Below, in pieces: positions 1-9,617 of a stretch of DNA of 64,000 nt (positions within the stretch are counted from its first letter, which is position 1; every line of letters starts with the position of its first letter). Source of the DNA: Flavobacterium nackdongense (GTDB taxonomy: Bacteria; Bacteroidota; Bacteroidia; Flavobacteriales; Flavobacteriaceae); the NCBI RefSeq assembly GCF_004355225.1, contig NZ_CP037933.1, positions 372,001 through 436,000 of the forward strand. Direction: 5' to 3'. Made by a program: the position numbers and the translations under genes. The notes under the pieces are model-generated. The model saw only the letters and a program-made list of their open reading frames with translations, did no database searches and was not told the origin of the DNA.

Positions 1-2147
1 ATTCTTTATTTCATAATGATGGAAATGGAACTTTCTCCAAAGAGAATAATGTGATCAATTCCGAAGGAGGAAAATCGGTAGGAAGTTGCTGGGGAGATAT
101 TGACAATGATGGCGATTTAGATTTGTTTGTGACTAATTCAAATTCTACTCGAAACTTTTTATACAAAAATTTAGGCAACGGAAACTTTGAAAAAGTTACT
201 AATTCGATTGTAAATCAAGGCGGAAGTTCACACGGTTGTAGTTTTGCCGATATGGATAATGATGGTGATTTAGATCTTTTTGTGACCAATGACAGAATTA
301 GAAAATTCCTTTATTTTAACGATGGGCAGGGCAATTTTACCGAAAACAGAGACGAAATGGTCACTTACAATTTCGGATTGTCTTTTGGTCATGCTTGGAG
401 TGATTTTGACCACGATGGCGATTTAGATTTGGCTGTCGCCACCCATTCCAATCAAAAAAATCATATTTTTACCAATAACGGAAATGCCAACAAATGGTTG
501 GAAATTAATTTGAAAGCGACCGTTAGTAACGGTTCAGCAATTGGAGCTAAAATTACGGCTTTCACCAAAGACAAACTTCAATTTAGAGAAGTAAACAGTC
601 AAAGTGGTTTTGGAGGGCAAAGCAGTTTTACCCAACATTTTGGGATGGAAAATGCAGCTTTAATAGATTCTTTAGAAGTAAAATGGCCAAGTGGTATTGT
701 TCAAGTTCTGAAGGATGTAGCTATAAATCAGATTTTGGAAATTAAAGAACCACAACAAATTAAAGTAACAGGTTTGGTGTACTTTGATGCCAATAATGAC
801 GGTGTTAAACAAGCAGAAGAATCGGTTATAACGAGAGCTGCTGTAAAAGTATCGCCAACAAACACGAAAGTATTTTCAAATGCAGAGGGCAATTTTAGTT
901 TTTATACTTCAGAAAACAGTTTGCAATTGGAAGTTTTGGCTGAAAATGGATTAATGGCTAGTAATTCGCCACTGAAATTGGATGTAACGAATTATAAAAC
1001 CTCAGATGTTGTTGAAATTCCTGCAATTCCAGCTTGCAACGAAACTGATTTGAAATTAGATATGGGCGGAACCGCCATCAGAAAAGGGTATAATAATGGC
1101 CAATTTAAGATTGTTGCTACGAATCAAACACGCAATATGGTCAACAATTTTACAGTTAATTTTGTTGTTCCAGCACAAATAACGATTTCAAATCCTTCGA
1201 TTCCTTTTGTGCAACAGCAATCTTTTGAAGATAACGGAAAGAAATTCAACAAATTTACTTGGTCAATAAATGCTTTAAACGCATTCGAAAATGTGGTGAT
1301 TTCGTTTTCACACGGCAATGATACTTCGGTACAAATAGGGGATACCTTTACTTTTAAAGGAGAAATTCTTGCCACAGACCAAGATTGTACACTTGCAGAC
1401 AATACCGTAGAACAGAATTATTTGGTATATGGAGCCATAGACCCAAATGATATTTTGGTTTCGCCAAAAGGATATGGAACAGAAGGTTATATTTTGCCAA
1501 CTCAACCATTGACATATACTATTCGATTTGAAAATATGGGAAATTTTCCAGCTCAAAAAGTGGTTATAACCGACCTACTGCCGGGTGAACTAGATATCAA
1601 TACCTTTAAAATCATTTCGTCAAGTCACGAAAATGTAAAAACAGAAATCGAAGGACGAACTTTAAAATTTGTTTGGGACGACATGTTTTTGCCACCATCG
1701 GAAGAAAACGCACAAGATAGTCAAGGTTACGTGAGTTTTTCTGTTGCTCCTGTACTAGGAATCAGTGCAGAAACAAAAATTGTGAACTCTGCTTCGATTC
1801 AGTTTGACACCTATTTGCCGATAGCCACAAATTTGGTCGTAAATACAATCCAATCTAAAGCGCAAGAGCTCGAAATGGTCGCAGTAAAAACGTTCCCTAA
1901 CCCGGTAAATGACGTGGTTACTATTAGTTTAACACATAAAATGGGAGATGAATTTACTAACAAATTGATTACTAAGGCTGAAATAATTTCTTTGCAGGGA
2001 ATTACGGTTATAAGCCAAGAATTCGATAATCAAGAGGAAATCAGAATAGATTTACCCATTGATTTGCGTGGGTTTTATTTGCTAAAAATCACCGATAGTG
2101 AAAATAAAAGCTATACTAAAAAAATAATTATTCGAGATCGGTTTTAG
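1..2147 (+). CDS. FG-GAP/ASPIC secreted protein with T9SS tail, 5' partial
   Basis: The reading frame is open from the window edge (codons begin at base 3), so the start lies upstream; the internal GTG at 51 is not a believable start. Three calcium-binding FG-GAP/VCBS repeats are visible with cores DIDNDGDLDL, DMDNDGDLDL and DFDHDGDLDL. An ASPIC/UnbV-type segment follows (about residues 145-225, ending in WPSGIVQVL). Next come an SdrD-B-like segment (VTGLVYFDANNDGVKQ) and DUF11-like beta domains (LTYTIRFENMGNFPAQKVVI). The last ~85 residues look like a type A T9SS sorting domain, beginning TFPNPVNDVVTISL and ending GFYLLKI...KKIIIRDRF. It is probably secreted and bound to the cell surface through T9SS; the ligand is unknown. 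Confidence 0.9.
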   Translation, partial: SLFHNDGNGTFSKENNVINSEGGKSVGSCWGDIDNDGDLDLFVTNSNSTRNFLYKNLGNGNFEKVTNSIVNQGGSSHGCSFADMDNDGDLDLFVTNDRIRKFLYFNDGQGNFTENRDEMVTYNFGLSFGHAWSDFDHDGDLDLAVATHSNQKNHIFTNNGNANKWLEINLKATVSNGSAIGAKITAFTKDKLQFREVNSQSGFGGQSSFTQHFGMENAALIDSLEVKWPSGIVQVLKDVAINQILEIKEPQQIKVTGLVYFDANNDGVKQAEESVITRAAVKVSPTNTKVFSNAEGNFSFYTSENSLQLEVLAENGLMASNSPLKLDVTNYKTSDVVEIPAIPACNETDLKLDMGGTAIRKGYNNGQFKIVATNQTRNMVNNFTVNFVVPAQITISNPSIPFVQQQSFEDNGKKFNKFTWSINALNAFENVVISFSHGNDTSVQIGDTFTFKGEILATDQDCTLADNTVEQNYLVYGAIDPNDILVSPKGYGTEGYILPTQPLTYTIRFENMGNFPAQKVVITDLLPGELDINTFKIISSSHENVKTEIEGRTLKFVWDDMFLPPSEENAQDSQGYVSFSVAPVLGISAETKIVNSASIQFDTYLPIATNLVVNTIQSKAQELEMVAVKTFPNPVNDVVTISLTHKMGDEFTNKLITKAEIISLQGITVISQEFDNQEEIRIDLPIDLRGFYLLKITDSENKSYTKKIIIRDRF

Positions 2148-2170
2148 TTTTCCATATACTGAAGTGAATT

Positions 2171-2204
2171 GCGCTATTCTTGTATCGAGAATAGCGCTTT
2201 TTTT
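2171..2204 (+). terminator. Rho-independent terminator
   Basis: A perfect 10-bp stem, GCGCTATTCT / AGAATAGCGC, encloses a 7-nt loop and is followed directly by seven T residues. It sits 24 bases after the FG-GAP gene stop and before the sigma-54 activator gene, so it separates the two transcription units. Confidence 0.9.
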
Positions 2205-2314
2205 GATTCCATTTTCTCAGTTTTTAAAATTCCTCCTTTGAAATAAAAATATGTACTTAACATTTTTTTTGTAATTTAGTATTCTAATGTCCCCCAAATT
2301 AATAAAATTTGCCT

Positions 2315-3664
2315 ATGAAATCTTTGAAAATTTTTTTGATTGAAGACGATCCCTTTTTCGGAGAAGCTTTAAAATATCACTTGAAACTTAATCCCGATTT
2401 TGACATTCATCTTTTCAAAACCGGAAAAGAGTGCATTAGCAATTTGTATCAAAAACCCGATATTATCTGTTTAGATTTTGGATTACCTGATATAACTGGG
2501 GACAAATTGTTGAAAAGGATTCAAGAAACTAATGATAAAATCCCAATTATCATCATTAGCGGCCAAGAAGAAATTGAAGTCGCGGTCAATTTTTTGAAAT
2601 CGGGTGCTGCCGATTATATCATCAAAAACGAACACACCAAGGACATTCTTTGGAATTCTATAAATAAAATTAGAGAGAATCTTGATCTTGTTAGTGAAGT
2701 CGAAGATTTAAAGGAGCAACTAGAACAAAAGTTTAGTTTCGAAAAAACAATTATTGGCCAAAGTGACGCCATAAAAAATGTTTTCAACAAAATAAACAAA
2801 TCCATCAAAACCAATATCAATGTTTCAATTACCGGCGAAACTGGAACAGGTAAAGAAGTCGTGGCCAAAGCTATTCATTATAATTCTGAAAGAAAAAACA
2901 AACCCTTTATAGCCATCAATATGGCGGCAATTCCAAAAGATTTGATGGAAAGTGATTTTTTCGGACACGAAATAGGCGCCTTTACTGGTGCCAACACTCG
3001 AAGCATAGGAAAATTTGAACAAGCCAACGGAGGGACTATATTCCTAGATGAAATTGCTGAATTGGATTTGAATCTTCAAAGCAAATTACTACGAGTCTTG
3101 CAAGAACGTGAGGTGGTTCGCTTGGGTGGAAACACCAAGATAAAATTTGATGCTCGTTTGATAATAGCCACCCACAAAGATTTAGCTCAAGAAGTAAAAA
3201 AAGGATCTTTCAGAGAAGATTTATACTATAGAATTATTGGTTTGCCCATAGAGTTGCCTCCATTACGAGAACGAGGAAATGACACTTTATTACTGGCTAA
3301 ATATTTTATTGATCTATTTGTAAAAGACAATAAAATGAAATCCATTATTTTGTCAAAAGAAGCTAAAGATAAATTGTTAAAGTACCATTTCCCTGGAAAC
3401 ATTCGCGAATTGAAATCGGTAATTGATTTAGCTTGCGTGATGTGCGAGAATGGTGAAATTTTGTCAGATGACTTGACTTTTAACAGTATCAATAGCACCG
3501 ATTTTTTCCTATCTGAAGAAAAAACACTAAAAGAATACACGGCTGAAATCATTTTGCATTATCTAAAGAAAAATAGAAATGATGTGTTAAAAACAGCTAA
3601 AAAACTGGATATTGGCAAATCGACCATTTATAATTTAATTCAGTCTTCTGAGAAACTCAAATAA
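2315..3664 (+). CDS. Sigma-54-dependent response regulator (NtrC family)
   Basis: Three-domain enhancer-binding protein. The N-terminal receiver (about 1-120) has the acidic pair EDD and the phospho-acceptor Asp54 in CLDFGLPD. The central AAA+ domain has Walker A GETGTGKE (174-181), the sigma-54 contact loop GAFTGA (221-226) and GGTIFLDEI as Walker B. The C-terminus has a Fis-type helix-turn-helix (KTAKKLDIGKSTIYNLI). The ATG at 2315 (MKSLKIF) is preferred to an in-frame TTG two codons earlier. The FIST gene follows after 5 bases and the hybrid kinase after that, so the three are probably one operon. I infer that it activates the downstream exopolysaccharide promoters through the palindromes at 9031, 16155 and 21645. 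That link is not proven. Confidence 0.95.
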   Translation: MKSLKIFLIEDDPFFGEALKYHLKLNPDFDIHLFKTGKECISNLYQKPDIICLDFGLPDITGDKLLKRIQETNDKIPIIIISGQEEIEVAVNFLKSGAADYIIKNEHTKDILWNSINKIRENLDLVSEVEDLKEQLEQKFSFEKTIIGQSDAIKNVFNKINKSIKTNINVSITGETGTGKEVVAKAIHYNSERKNKPFIAINMAAIPKDLMESDFFGHEIGAFTGANTRSIGKFEQANGGTIFLDEIAELDLNLQSKLLRVLQEREVVRLGGNTKIKFDARLIIATHKDLAQEVKKGSFREDLYYRIIGLPIELPPLRERGNDTLLLAKYFIDLFVKDNKMKSIILSKEAKDKLLKYHFPGNIRELKSVIDLACVMCENGEILSDDLTFNSINSTDFFLSEEKTLKEYTAEIILHYLKKNRNDVLKTAKKLDIGKSTIYNLIQSSEKLK

Positions 3665-3669
3665 ATCTG

Positions 3670-4812
3670 ATGAAAATAGCGTCTACCTTATATAAAGATA
3701 ATTCGTTCATTATGGAAAAGAACGAAGAAAGTATAAATTTTAATGAAGTTCAGTTGGTCCTTGGCTTTGGTTCGAGTACTTTGGTTTCCCAAGAAAAATC
3801 CTTTCAAGATATAAAAAATAGATTTCCCAATGCCGAAATCGCTTTGTGCTCCTCGGCTGGCGAGATTTATGAGACCGAAGTGATAGACGATACTATTTCA
3901 TTGGTAGCAATCCAGTTCCAATCCACCAAAATAAAAACTTCGGAAATAAGTATTGATGATTTCGATTCAAGTTATGAAGCAGGCAAAATTTTGATTAATA
4001 ATTTGCCTCAAAAAGACTTAAAATTAGTTTTCGTTCTTTCAGACGGTGGCCAAGTGAATGGCAGCGAACTGGTCAAAGGCATGAATTTTTCCAAAAGTCA
4101 AAATGTACTTATCACTGGAGGACTAGCCGGTGATGGAGCAAATTTCGAAAAAACCTTTGTAGGAGTAAATCAAGTACCTCAAACGGGCAAAATCATTGCA
4201 ATAGGTTTTTACGGAGAAAATCTGTTGGTTTCGCACGGCTCTTTTGGTGGTTGGGAATCTTTTGGATTAGAAAGAACTGTTACCAAAGCAGAAAGTAATA
4301 TACTATTTGAAATAGATAATAAAAATGCTCTGGCTTTATACAAAACGTATTTAGGTAAATTTGCCGATGAATTGCCTAGTTCGGCACTGCTTTTTCCGCT
4401 GTCGGTAAAGTTAGATGACGATAATAGACCCATCGTTCGAACCATACTATCTATTGACAATGAAAATCAATCCATAACTTTTGCTGGCGATATTCCCAAG
4501 GGAAGTAAAATCAGGTTTATGAAAGCCAATATTGACCGATTAATAGACGCTGCAAGTGATGCAGCCAATTCCTGTTTGGAAATGGAGAAAAGCAAACCCA
4601 AATTGGCTATTTTGATCAGCTGTGTGGGTAGAAAATTAATTATGCCCAACAGGATCGAAGAGGAAATCGAAGCTATATCCGAAATATTTGGAACTGGCAC
4701 AATGCTGTCAGGTTTTTATTCCTATGGCGAAATTTCTCCCTTAAACCCATTGGCAAATTGTGAACTTCAAAACCAAACAATGACCATAACCGGCATTAAT
4801 GAAATTATTTAA
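3670..4812 (+). CDS. FIST domain sensory protein
   Basis: A 380-aa soluble protein with the layout of a FIST_N plus FIST_C protein. The N-terminal half contains VLGFGSSTLV, ALCSSAGEIY and VLITGGLAGDGANF. The C-terminal half contains LAILISCVGRKLIM and, near its end, LSGFYSYGEISP, typical of FIST_C. The family is thought to bind small ligands, possibly amino acids, and to feed signals to kinases or cyclases. There is no signal peptide or membrane segment, so it should act in the cytoplasm. It lies between the sigma-54 regulator (5-base gap) and the hybrid kinase (2-base gap), suggesting it supplies sensory input to that kinase; this is inferred from context. Confidence 0.9.
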   Translation: MKIASTLYKDNSFIMEKNEESINFNEVQLVLGFGSSTLVSQEKSFQDIKNRFPNAEIALCSSAGEIYETEVIDDTISLVAIQFQSTKIKTSEISIDDFDSSYEAGKILINNLPQKDLKLVFVLSDGGQVNGSELVKGMNFSKSQNVLITGGLAGDGANFEKTFVGVNQVPQTGKIIAIGFYGENLLVSHGSFGGWESFGLERTVTKAESNILFEIDNKNALALYKTYLGKFADELPSSALLFPLSVKLDDDNRPIVRTILSIDNENQSITFAGDIPKGSKIRFMKANIDRLIDAASDAANSCLEMEKSKPKLAILISCVGRKLIMPNRIEEEIEAISEIFGTGTMLSGFYSYGEISPLNPLANCELQNQTMTITGINEII

Positions 4813-4814
4813 TT

Positions 4815-7800
4815 ATGGATTTTCATAAGCTTTTGCAAAAACAATTAAAAAAGTATTTAACTGCTGACTGTCTTGAAAACCCATCTTTTCAAGCTTTTAT
4901 TCAGTCGGTTAATGATTCATATTTAGCTTTTGAAAGAGACAAAGGGATAATGGATCACACTTTTAAAGAAAGTGAAAAAGAATATCACGAAATTAATAAC
5001 CAATTAATAAAAGAAATTGAACTTAAACAATTAGCGGCCAATAATTTATATAATAGTATCAATAAGGAGGATTTAGACTATGATATAAAGTACGACCACA
5101 ACGACGATTTGTTGTTTGTCTCAGAATATCTTCGTGCGCAAATTAACAAAAGAAAGCAAACCGAGGAGCATCTCCATCAAAACAATGAATTGCTAAAAAC
5201 ACTACTGTCTAATTTTCAATCGGGAATCATGGCAGAAGACGAAAATCGCAAAATGATTTTTGCAAATCAAATGTATTGTGATATGCGCAATATAAAACTC
5301 CCACCCGAGGAATTGGTCGGGATAGATTGCTCGGATTTAATACACGAGTCTAAATTAATATTTAAAAGCCCACAACATTTTATTGACAAGACCAATAAAA
5401 CCCTAAAAGACCGAAAACTTATTTTAGGCGAACTGTTAGAAACAGCAGACCATCATTTTGTAGAACGCGATTATATACCCATATTTATTGACAATGAATA
5501 CAAAGGTCATCTTTGGAAATACACTGATGTCACTACAAAAATTCAAACTCTAGAATTACTCAAACAAAGCGAAGAACACAATCGATTGATAATGAATTCT
5601 TCTTTGAATTCAATTGTTACCATTGATATTTCTAAAAAAATAACATTTTGGAATCGACAAGCCGAAGCAATATTCGGCTGGAAAAAAGAGGAAGTAATAG
5701 GAAAAAAAATGGTCGATTTATTAATTCCCTCGCAATACCGAGCGATGTGGAACACTATCATAGACCAATATCAAAAAGACAAAGGGGATTTTTATCTTAA
5801 TAAACAACTAGAATTAATTTTAATTAACAAAGCAGGAAATGAATTCTATGGAGAAGCTTCTATAATACCTATAAAACAAAATGGAGAAATCTTCTTTTGT
5901 GCCTTTATTCAAGATATTTCTAAAAGAAAACAGGCTGAAAAGAATCTTTTGCAAACAGTTGAATTATTAAAAACATTATTAGCCAACCTACAATCGGGAG
6001 TTTTAGTAGAGGACGAGCATCGAAAAATATTGTTTACCAACCAGCTATTCTGCGATGTTTTTTCTATTCCCGTGCCTCCCGAGAAAATGATAGGGATTGA
6101 CTGCACCAATTCAGCAGAACAATCCAAAGAATTATTCAAAGATGCAGCATCGTTTAGCCCAAGAATTAATCAAATTTTAAATCAAAAAAAAGCTGTTACC
6201 GACGAACTTCTCGAAACGATAGACAATAGATTTTTGGCCAGAGATTATGTTCCTATATTTATAAATGAAGAGTATAGAGGCCATCTGTGGAAATACACCG
6301 ATGTTACCCAAAGGATTCAAAATCAAAAGCTGTTGGAGCAAAGTGAAGAACGTACCCAAATCATAATGAATTCGGCACTAAATGCAATAATTACAGTCGA
6401 TTTCAAAGGAGAAATTACCTTTTGGAACGATCAAGCCGAAATTGTTTTTGGATGGAAGGAAGAGGAAGTATTGGGTAAAATATTTACTGAATTTATGATT
6501 CCTGAACGGAACAAAGAACTCTGGAACAATTCTATTTACCAATATTTAAGCGAAGGCGACAATGAGTTTTTGAATAAGCAAGTTGAACTTTTTGGTGTGA
6601 AAAAATCTGGCGACGAATTCCTTGCAGAAATAACAATAACGCCAGTAACCCAAAATGATGAAACCTTTTTCTGCGCGTTTCTCCAAGATATTTCCAAGCG
6701 AAAAGAAGCCGAAAACCAACTTTTTCAAAGTGAAAACAGAAGCAAATTGATTATGAATGCTTCACTTAACGCCATAATTACCATTGATATAAACGGAATA
6801 ATTACTTTCTGGAACCGTCAGGCGGAAATTATTTTCGGATATAAAACAGAAGAAGTTTTAGGAAAAGACTTGTCCGAAACCATAATTCCTCACCAACACA
6901 TCGAGGCGCATAGAAAAGGAATGAAACATTATCTCGAAACTGGAGATGGGCCTGTTTTAAACAAACCTTTAAATCTTACTGCACTGAATAGAAATAGTGT
7001 AGAATTTCCAATCGAAATGTCGATTATCCCCATTAATGAAAGCGATCAAGTGTTTTTCTGCGCCTTTATTCAAGATGTTTCCGAAAAAATGGAAGCTGAA
7101 AATATTCGCAAAATTCAAGAAGAAAAATACCAAAATGTAATCGCACACATGAACCTTGGCCTGCTTGAAGTCGATAATAATGAAGTTATTAAATATGTAA
7201 ATCAAAGCTTTGCAACCATTTCGGGCTACGAAATTAACGAACTTATCGGTAAAAATCCATCCGAATTATTTGTTTTTGGTGATAATTTTGACACCATCAA
7301 AAATAAAAAAGAACTCCGAAAACAAGGCACCTCAGATATTTATCAGCTCCCAATCAAAAACAAAAGAGGAGAATTAAAATGGTGGGCCATCAGCGGGGCG
7401 CCCAACTATGATAATAAAGGAAATGTGATCGGTTCTATAGGAATTCATTTAGATATAACCGAACAAAAACAATTGGAGATTGATCTTGAAAAAGAAAAAA
7501 CAAAGGCATTAGAGTCATCCAAAGCTAAAGAAATATTTTTGGCCAATATGAGCCACGAAATACGAACACCTCTCAATGCAATTATTGGTTTTTTAAGGGA
7601 GTTAGAAAAACAAGAACTAAGCGAAATTCAAAAAAAATACATCAATAACAGCTCCATTGCATCGAAACATTTATTGGCCATTATAAATAATATTTTGGAC
7701 ATTTCAAAAATCGAAGCTGGAGAAATGTCGTTAGAATCCGAAAATTTTATTTTTGAAAAATCCATTACCAATGTTGCAACGGTAATGCACCCCATGTTGT

Positions 7801-9014
7801 TGCAAAAAGGGCTTGATCTCAGTATTTCAATATCAAAAAAAATAGAAAAGGTATTAATTGGCGATGCTTTGAGACTCCAACAAATTTTATTTAACCTTGT
7901 AGGAAATTCAATTAAGTTCACCAGTAAAGGAAGTATTGCTATTCATTGTGATCTGGTTGAGGATAAAACACTTTCGCAAAAAATAAAAATTTCAATATCC
8001 GATACCGGAATTGGAATGGAAAGTAGCTTTATCGATAATGTTTTCAATAAATTTTCTCAAGAAGATAAAGCCATCACTCGAAAATATGGGGGAACAGGCT
8101 TAGGATTGTCGATCACTAAGGAATTAGTTAATTTAATGGGAGGGAAAATTGAAATTGAAAGCGAAAAAAACAGCGGCACAACAATTCGTATTTACCTCAA
8201 ATATCCCAAAGGTGACATCCTAAATGTTGAAGAACGAGATAGCGATAAACCTCAAACTCGATTAGATAATATTTCAATTCTATTGGTCGAAGACAATTAT
8301 TTAAACCGAATGGTTGCGCAAAATTCTTTACAATATTTTAACTGTAATGTAACAGAGGCCGAAAATGGGCTTGAAGCCATAGCCATTTTGAAAGAAAGAG
8401 AATTTGATATTATTCTAATGGATATTCAAATGCCCGAAATGGGAGGTATTGAAGCCACCGAAATTATTCGAAAAGAACTCAAACGCACCACCCCCATAGT
8501 TGCACTCACTGCCAATGCATTCAAAACCGAAATTGATAAATGTAAAATGGCAGGCATGGATGACTACGTGACTAAACCATTTGATGAAGACATTTTAATT
8601 GAAACCATTGCAAAACATACCATCAATAAGAAAGCAGCTATTCCAAAAGCAGTAATACCAGAAGTTTTTTCAACGGATAAACTTTATAATTTAACTTCAC
8701 TCCATACCATGAGCAGGGGAAACAAAGAGTTCATAGCCAAAATGATTTCGATTTTTATAGAACAAACTACAAGTGCTGTGGATAAGGCGACAATAGCAAT
8801 GAGTCAAGATGATTTTCACGAAGTAAGCCGTTTGATTCATAAAATTAAACCTAGCGTCGAGAGCTTGGGTATTTTATCCATTAGTTCAGAAATGAAACTT
8901 CTTGAAAAAATAGCTAAAGAAGCAAAGAATAAAAAACAAATTGCAGCTCTCTTTAGTAGGACCAAAGAGGTATTGGAAAAGGCTGTTCTTCAACTTAAAG
9001 ACGAGAAATTTTAA
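4815..9014 (+). CDS. Hybrid histidine kinase with six PAS domains, receiver and HPt
   Basis: A 1399-aa protein without transmembrane segments. Six PAS-type units begin near residues 125, 255, 383, 512, 642 and 771. Units 1 and 3 share a start (LLKTLLxNxQSG) and units 2, 4 and 5 share another (LIMNxSLNxIxTID), pointing to internal duplication. The kinase core has phospho-accepting His914 in MSHEIRTPLNAI, an N box (LFNLVGNSIKF) and a G box (YGGTGLGLSI). A receiver with Asp1203 (ILMDIQMPEMGG) and a C-terminal HPt domain with His1342 (LIHKIKPS) complete a His-Asp-His relay. The relay suggests transfer to a separate receiver: the NtrC-type regulator encoded two genes upstream or the lone receiver encoded next. 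The signal is unknown. Confidence 0.95.
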   Translation: MDFHKLLQKQLKKYLTADCLENPSFQAFIQSVNDSYLAFERDKGIMDHTFKESEKEYHEINNQLIKEIELKQLAANNLYNSINKEDLDYDIKYDHNDDLLFVSEYLRAQINKRKQTEEHLHQNNELLKTLLSNFQSGIMAEDENRKMIFANQMYCDMRNIKLPPEELVGIDCSDLIHESKLIFKSPQHFIDKTNKTLKDRKLILGELLETADHHFVERDYIPIFIDNEYKGHLWKYTDVTTKIQTLELLKQSEEHNRLIMNSSLNSIVTIDISKKITFWNRQAEAIFGWKKEEVIGKKMVDLLIPSQYRAMWNTIIDQYQKDKGDFYLNKQLELILINKAGNEFYGEASIIPIKQNGEIFFCAFIQDISKRKQAEKNLLQTVELLKTLLANLQSGVLVEDEHRKILFTNQLFCDVFSIPVPPEKMIGIDCTNSAEQSKELFKDAASFSPRINQILNQKKAVTDELLETIDNRFLARDYVPIFINEEYRGHLWKYTDVTQRIQNQKLLEQSEERTQIIMNSALNAIITVDFKGEITFWNDQAEIVFGWKEEEVLGKIFTEFMIPERNKELWNNSIYQYLSEGDNEFLNKQVELFGVKKSGDEFLAEITITPVTQNDETFFCAFLQDISKRKEAENQLFQSENRSKLIMNASLNAIITIDINGIITFWNRQAEIIFGYKTEEVLGKDLSETIIPHQHIEAHRKGMKHYLETGDGPVLNKPLNLTALNRNSVEFPIEMSIIPINESDQVFFCAFIQDVSEKMEAENIRKIQEEKYQNVIAHMNLGLLEVDNNEVIKYVNQSFATISGYEINELIGKNPSELFVFGDNFDTIKNKKELRKQGTSDIYQLPIKNKRGELKWWAISGAPNYDNKGNVIGSIGIHLDITEQKQLEIDLEKEKTKALESSKAKEIFLANMSHEIRTPLNAIIGFLRELEKQELSEIQKKYINNSSIASKHLLAIINNILDISKIEAGEMSLESENFIFEKSITNVATVMHPMLLQKGLDLSISISKKIEKVLIGDALRLQQILFNLVGNSIKFTSKGSIAIHCDLVEDKTLSQKIKISISDTGIGMESSFIDNVFNKFSQEDKAITRKYGGTGLGLSITKELVNLMGGKIEIESEKNSGTTIRIYLKYPKGDILNVEERDSDKPQTRLDNISILLVEDNYLNRMVAQNSLQYFNCNVTEAENGLEAIAILKEREFDIILMDIQMPEMGGIEATEIIRKELKRTTPIVALTANAFKTEIDKCKMAGMDDYVTKPFDEDILIETIAKHTINKKAAIPKAVIPEVFSTDKLYNLTSLHTMSRGNKEFIAKMISIFIEQTTSAVDKATIAMSQDDFHEVSRLIHKIKPSVESLGILSISSEMKLLEKIAKEAKNKKQIAALFSRTKEVLEKAVLQLKDEKF

Positions 9015-9030
9015 TATTGAATTTTTTTGT

Positions 9031-9058
9031 TTTGGAAATACTTTCCAAATTTTGGAAA
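9031..9058. promoter_or_regulatory. Putative activator-binding palindromes (site 1)
   Basis: Three half-sites overlap here: TTTGGAAA-TAC-TTTCCAAA (perfect, 9031-9049) and TTCCAAATTTTGGAA (9043-9057). The centre of the second is 62 bp upstream of the GG of the sigma-54-like promoter at 9110, a usual place for an enhancer. The same palindrome recurs at 16173 and 21664 and was not noticed elsewhere in the window. Binding by the sigma-54 activator encoded at 2315 is inferred. Confidence 0.7.
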
Positions 9059-9109
9059 AATATACAATCCTATTTTTTTTAATTGCTTGATAATAAATAC
9101 TTTAAATTT

Positions 9110-9126
9110 TTGGCTTGACTTTGGCA
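9110..9126 (+). promoter_or_regulatory. Sigma-54 promoter of exopolysaccharide unit 1
   Basis: TTGGCTTGACTTTGGCA contains the GG-N10-GC arrangement that defines -24/-12 promoters (GG at 9112-9113, GC at 9124-9125). Transcription would start near 9137, about 17 bases before the ATG at 9154. The palindromes at 9031-9058 lie upstream at enhancer distance. Of the three sites in the locus this one matches the sigma-54 consensus best. Confidence 0.7.
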
Positions 9127-9153
9127 TATCCATTTTTATAAAATATATTAATT

Positions 9154-9588
9154 ATGGAAAATCAAAATCAGTTCAAATTTTTTATCGTTGACGACGACAC
9201 TTTTTGCGCTAGCATGTATCAACATGATTTAAAAAACATGGGGTACAACGACATTACCTATTTCAGTAACGGAACAGATTGTTTAAGCAATCTAAACCAG
9301 AATCCTGACATCATTTTCTTAGATCACAATATGGAAGACATCACTGGATTTGAAGTTTTAAAAAAAATAAAACGATATAATCCGAATATTTATGTAGTGA
9401 TGGTTTCCGGTCAAGAAACGATAAAAACCGCAGTTGATGCATTGAAATACGGTGCTTTCGACTATATCGTCAAAGACAATAAAGTAAGTGATAAAATGGT
9501 ACTTATCATTGATAAAATTATCTTGGTTAAACAAGAATTAAGAAAATCGAATCCCAACTTTATCCAGCGTTTGCTGTTCTTTTTTTAA
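9154..9588 (+). CDS. Stand-alone response regulator receiver
   Basis: A 144-aa CheY-like protein: acidic triad start IVDDD, phospho-acceptor Asp in IIFLDHNMEDITG, and the conserved Lys in FDYIVKDN. It has no output domain and ends in a short basic/aromatic tail (FIQRLLFFF). The sequence resembles the receiver of the sigma-54 activator encoded at 2315; shared blocks include VSGQE/ISGQE and DYI(V/I)K. It is the first gene after the sigma-54-like promoter at 9110. I infer a phosphate shuttle or sink in the same relay, or feedback on its own promoter. A direct effect on the secretion proteins encoded downstream is also possible. Confidence 0.9.
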   Translation: MENQNQFKFFIVDDDTFCASMYQHDLKNMGYNDITYFSNGTDCLSNLNQNPDIIFLDHNMEDITGFEVLKKIKRYNPNIYVVMVSGQETIKTAVDALKYGAFDYIVKDNKVSDKMVLIIDKIILVKQELRKSNPNFIQRLLFFF

Positions 9589-9617
9589 TTTTTATATAGC
9601 CCCTAAAATATACTACA

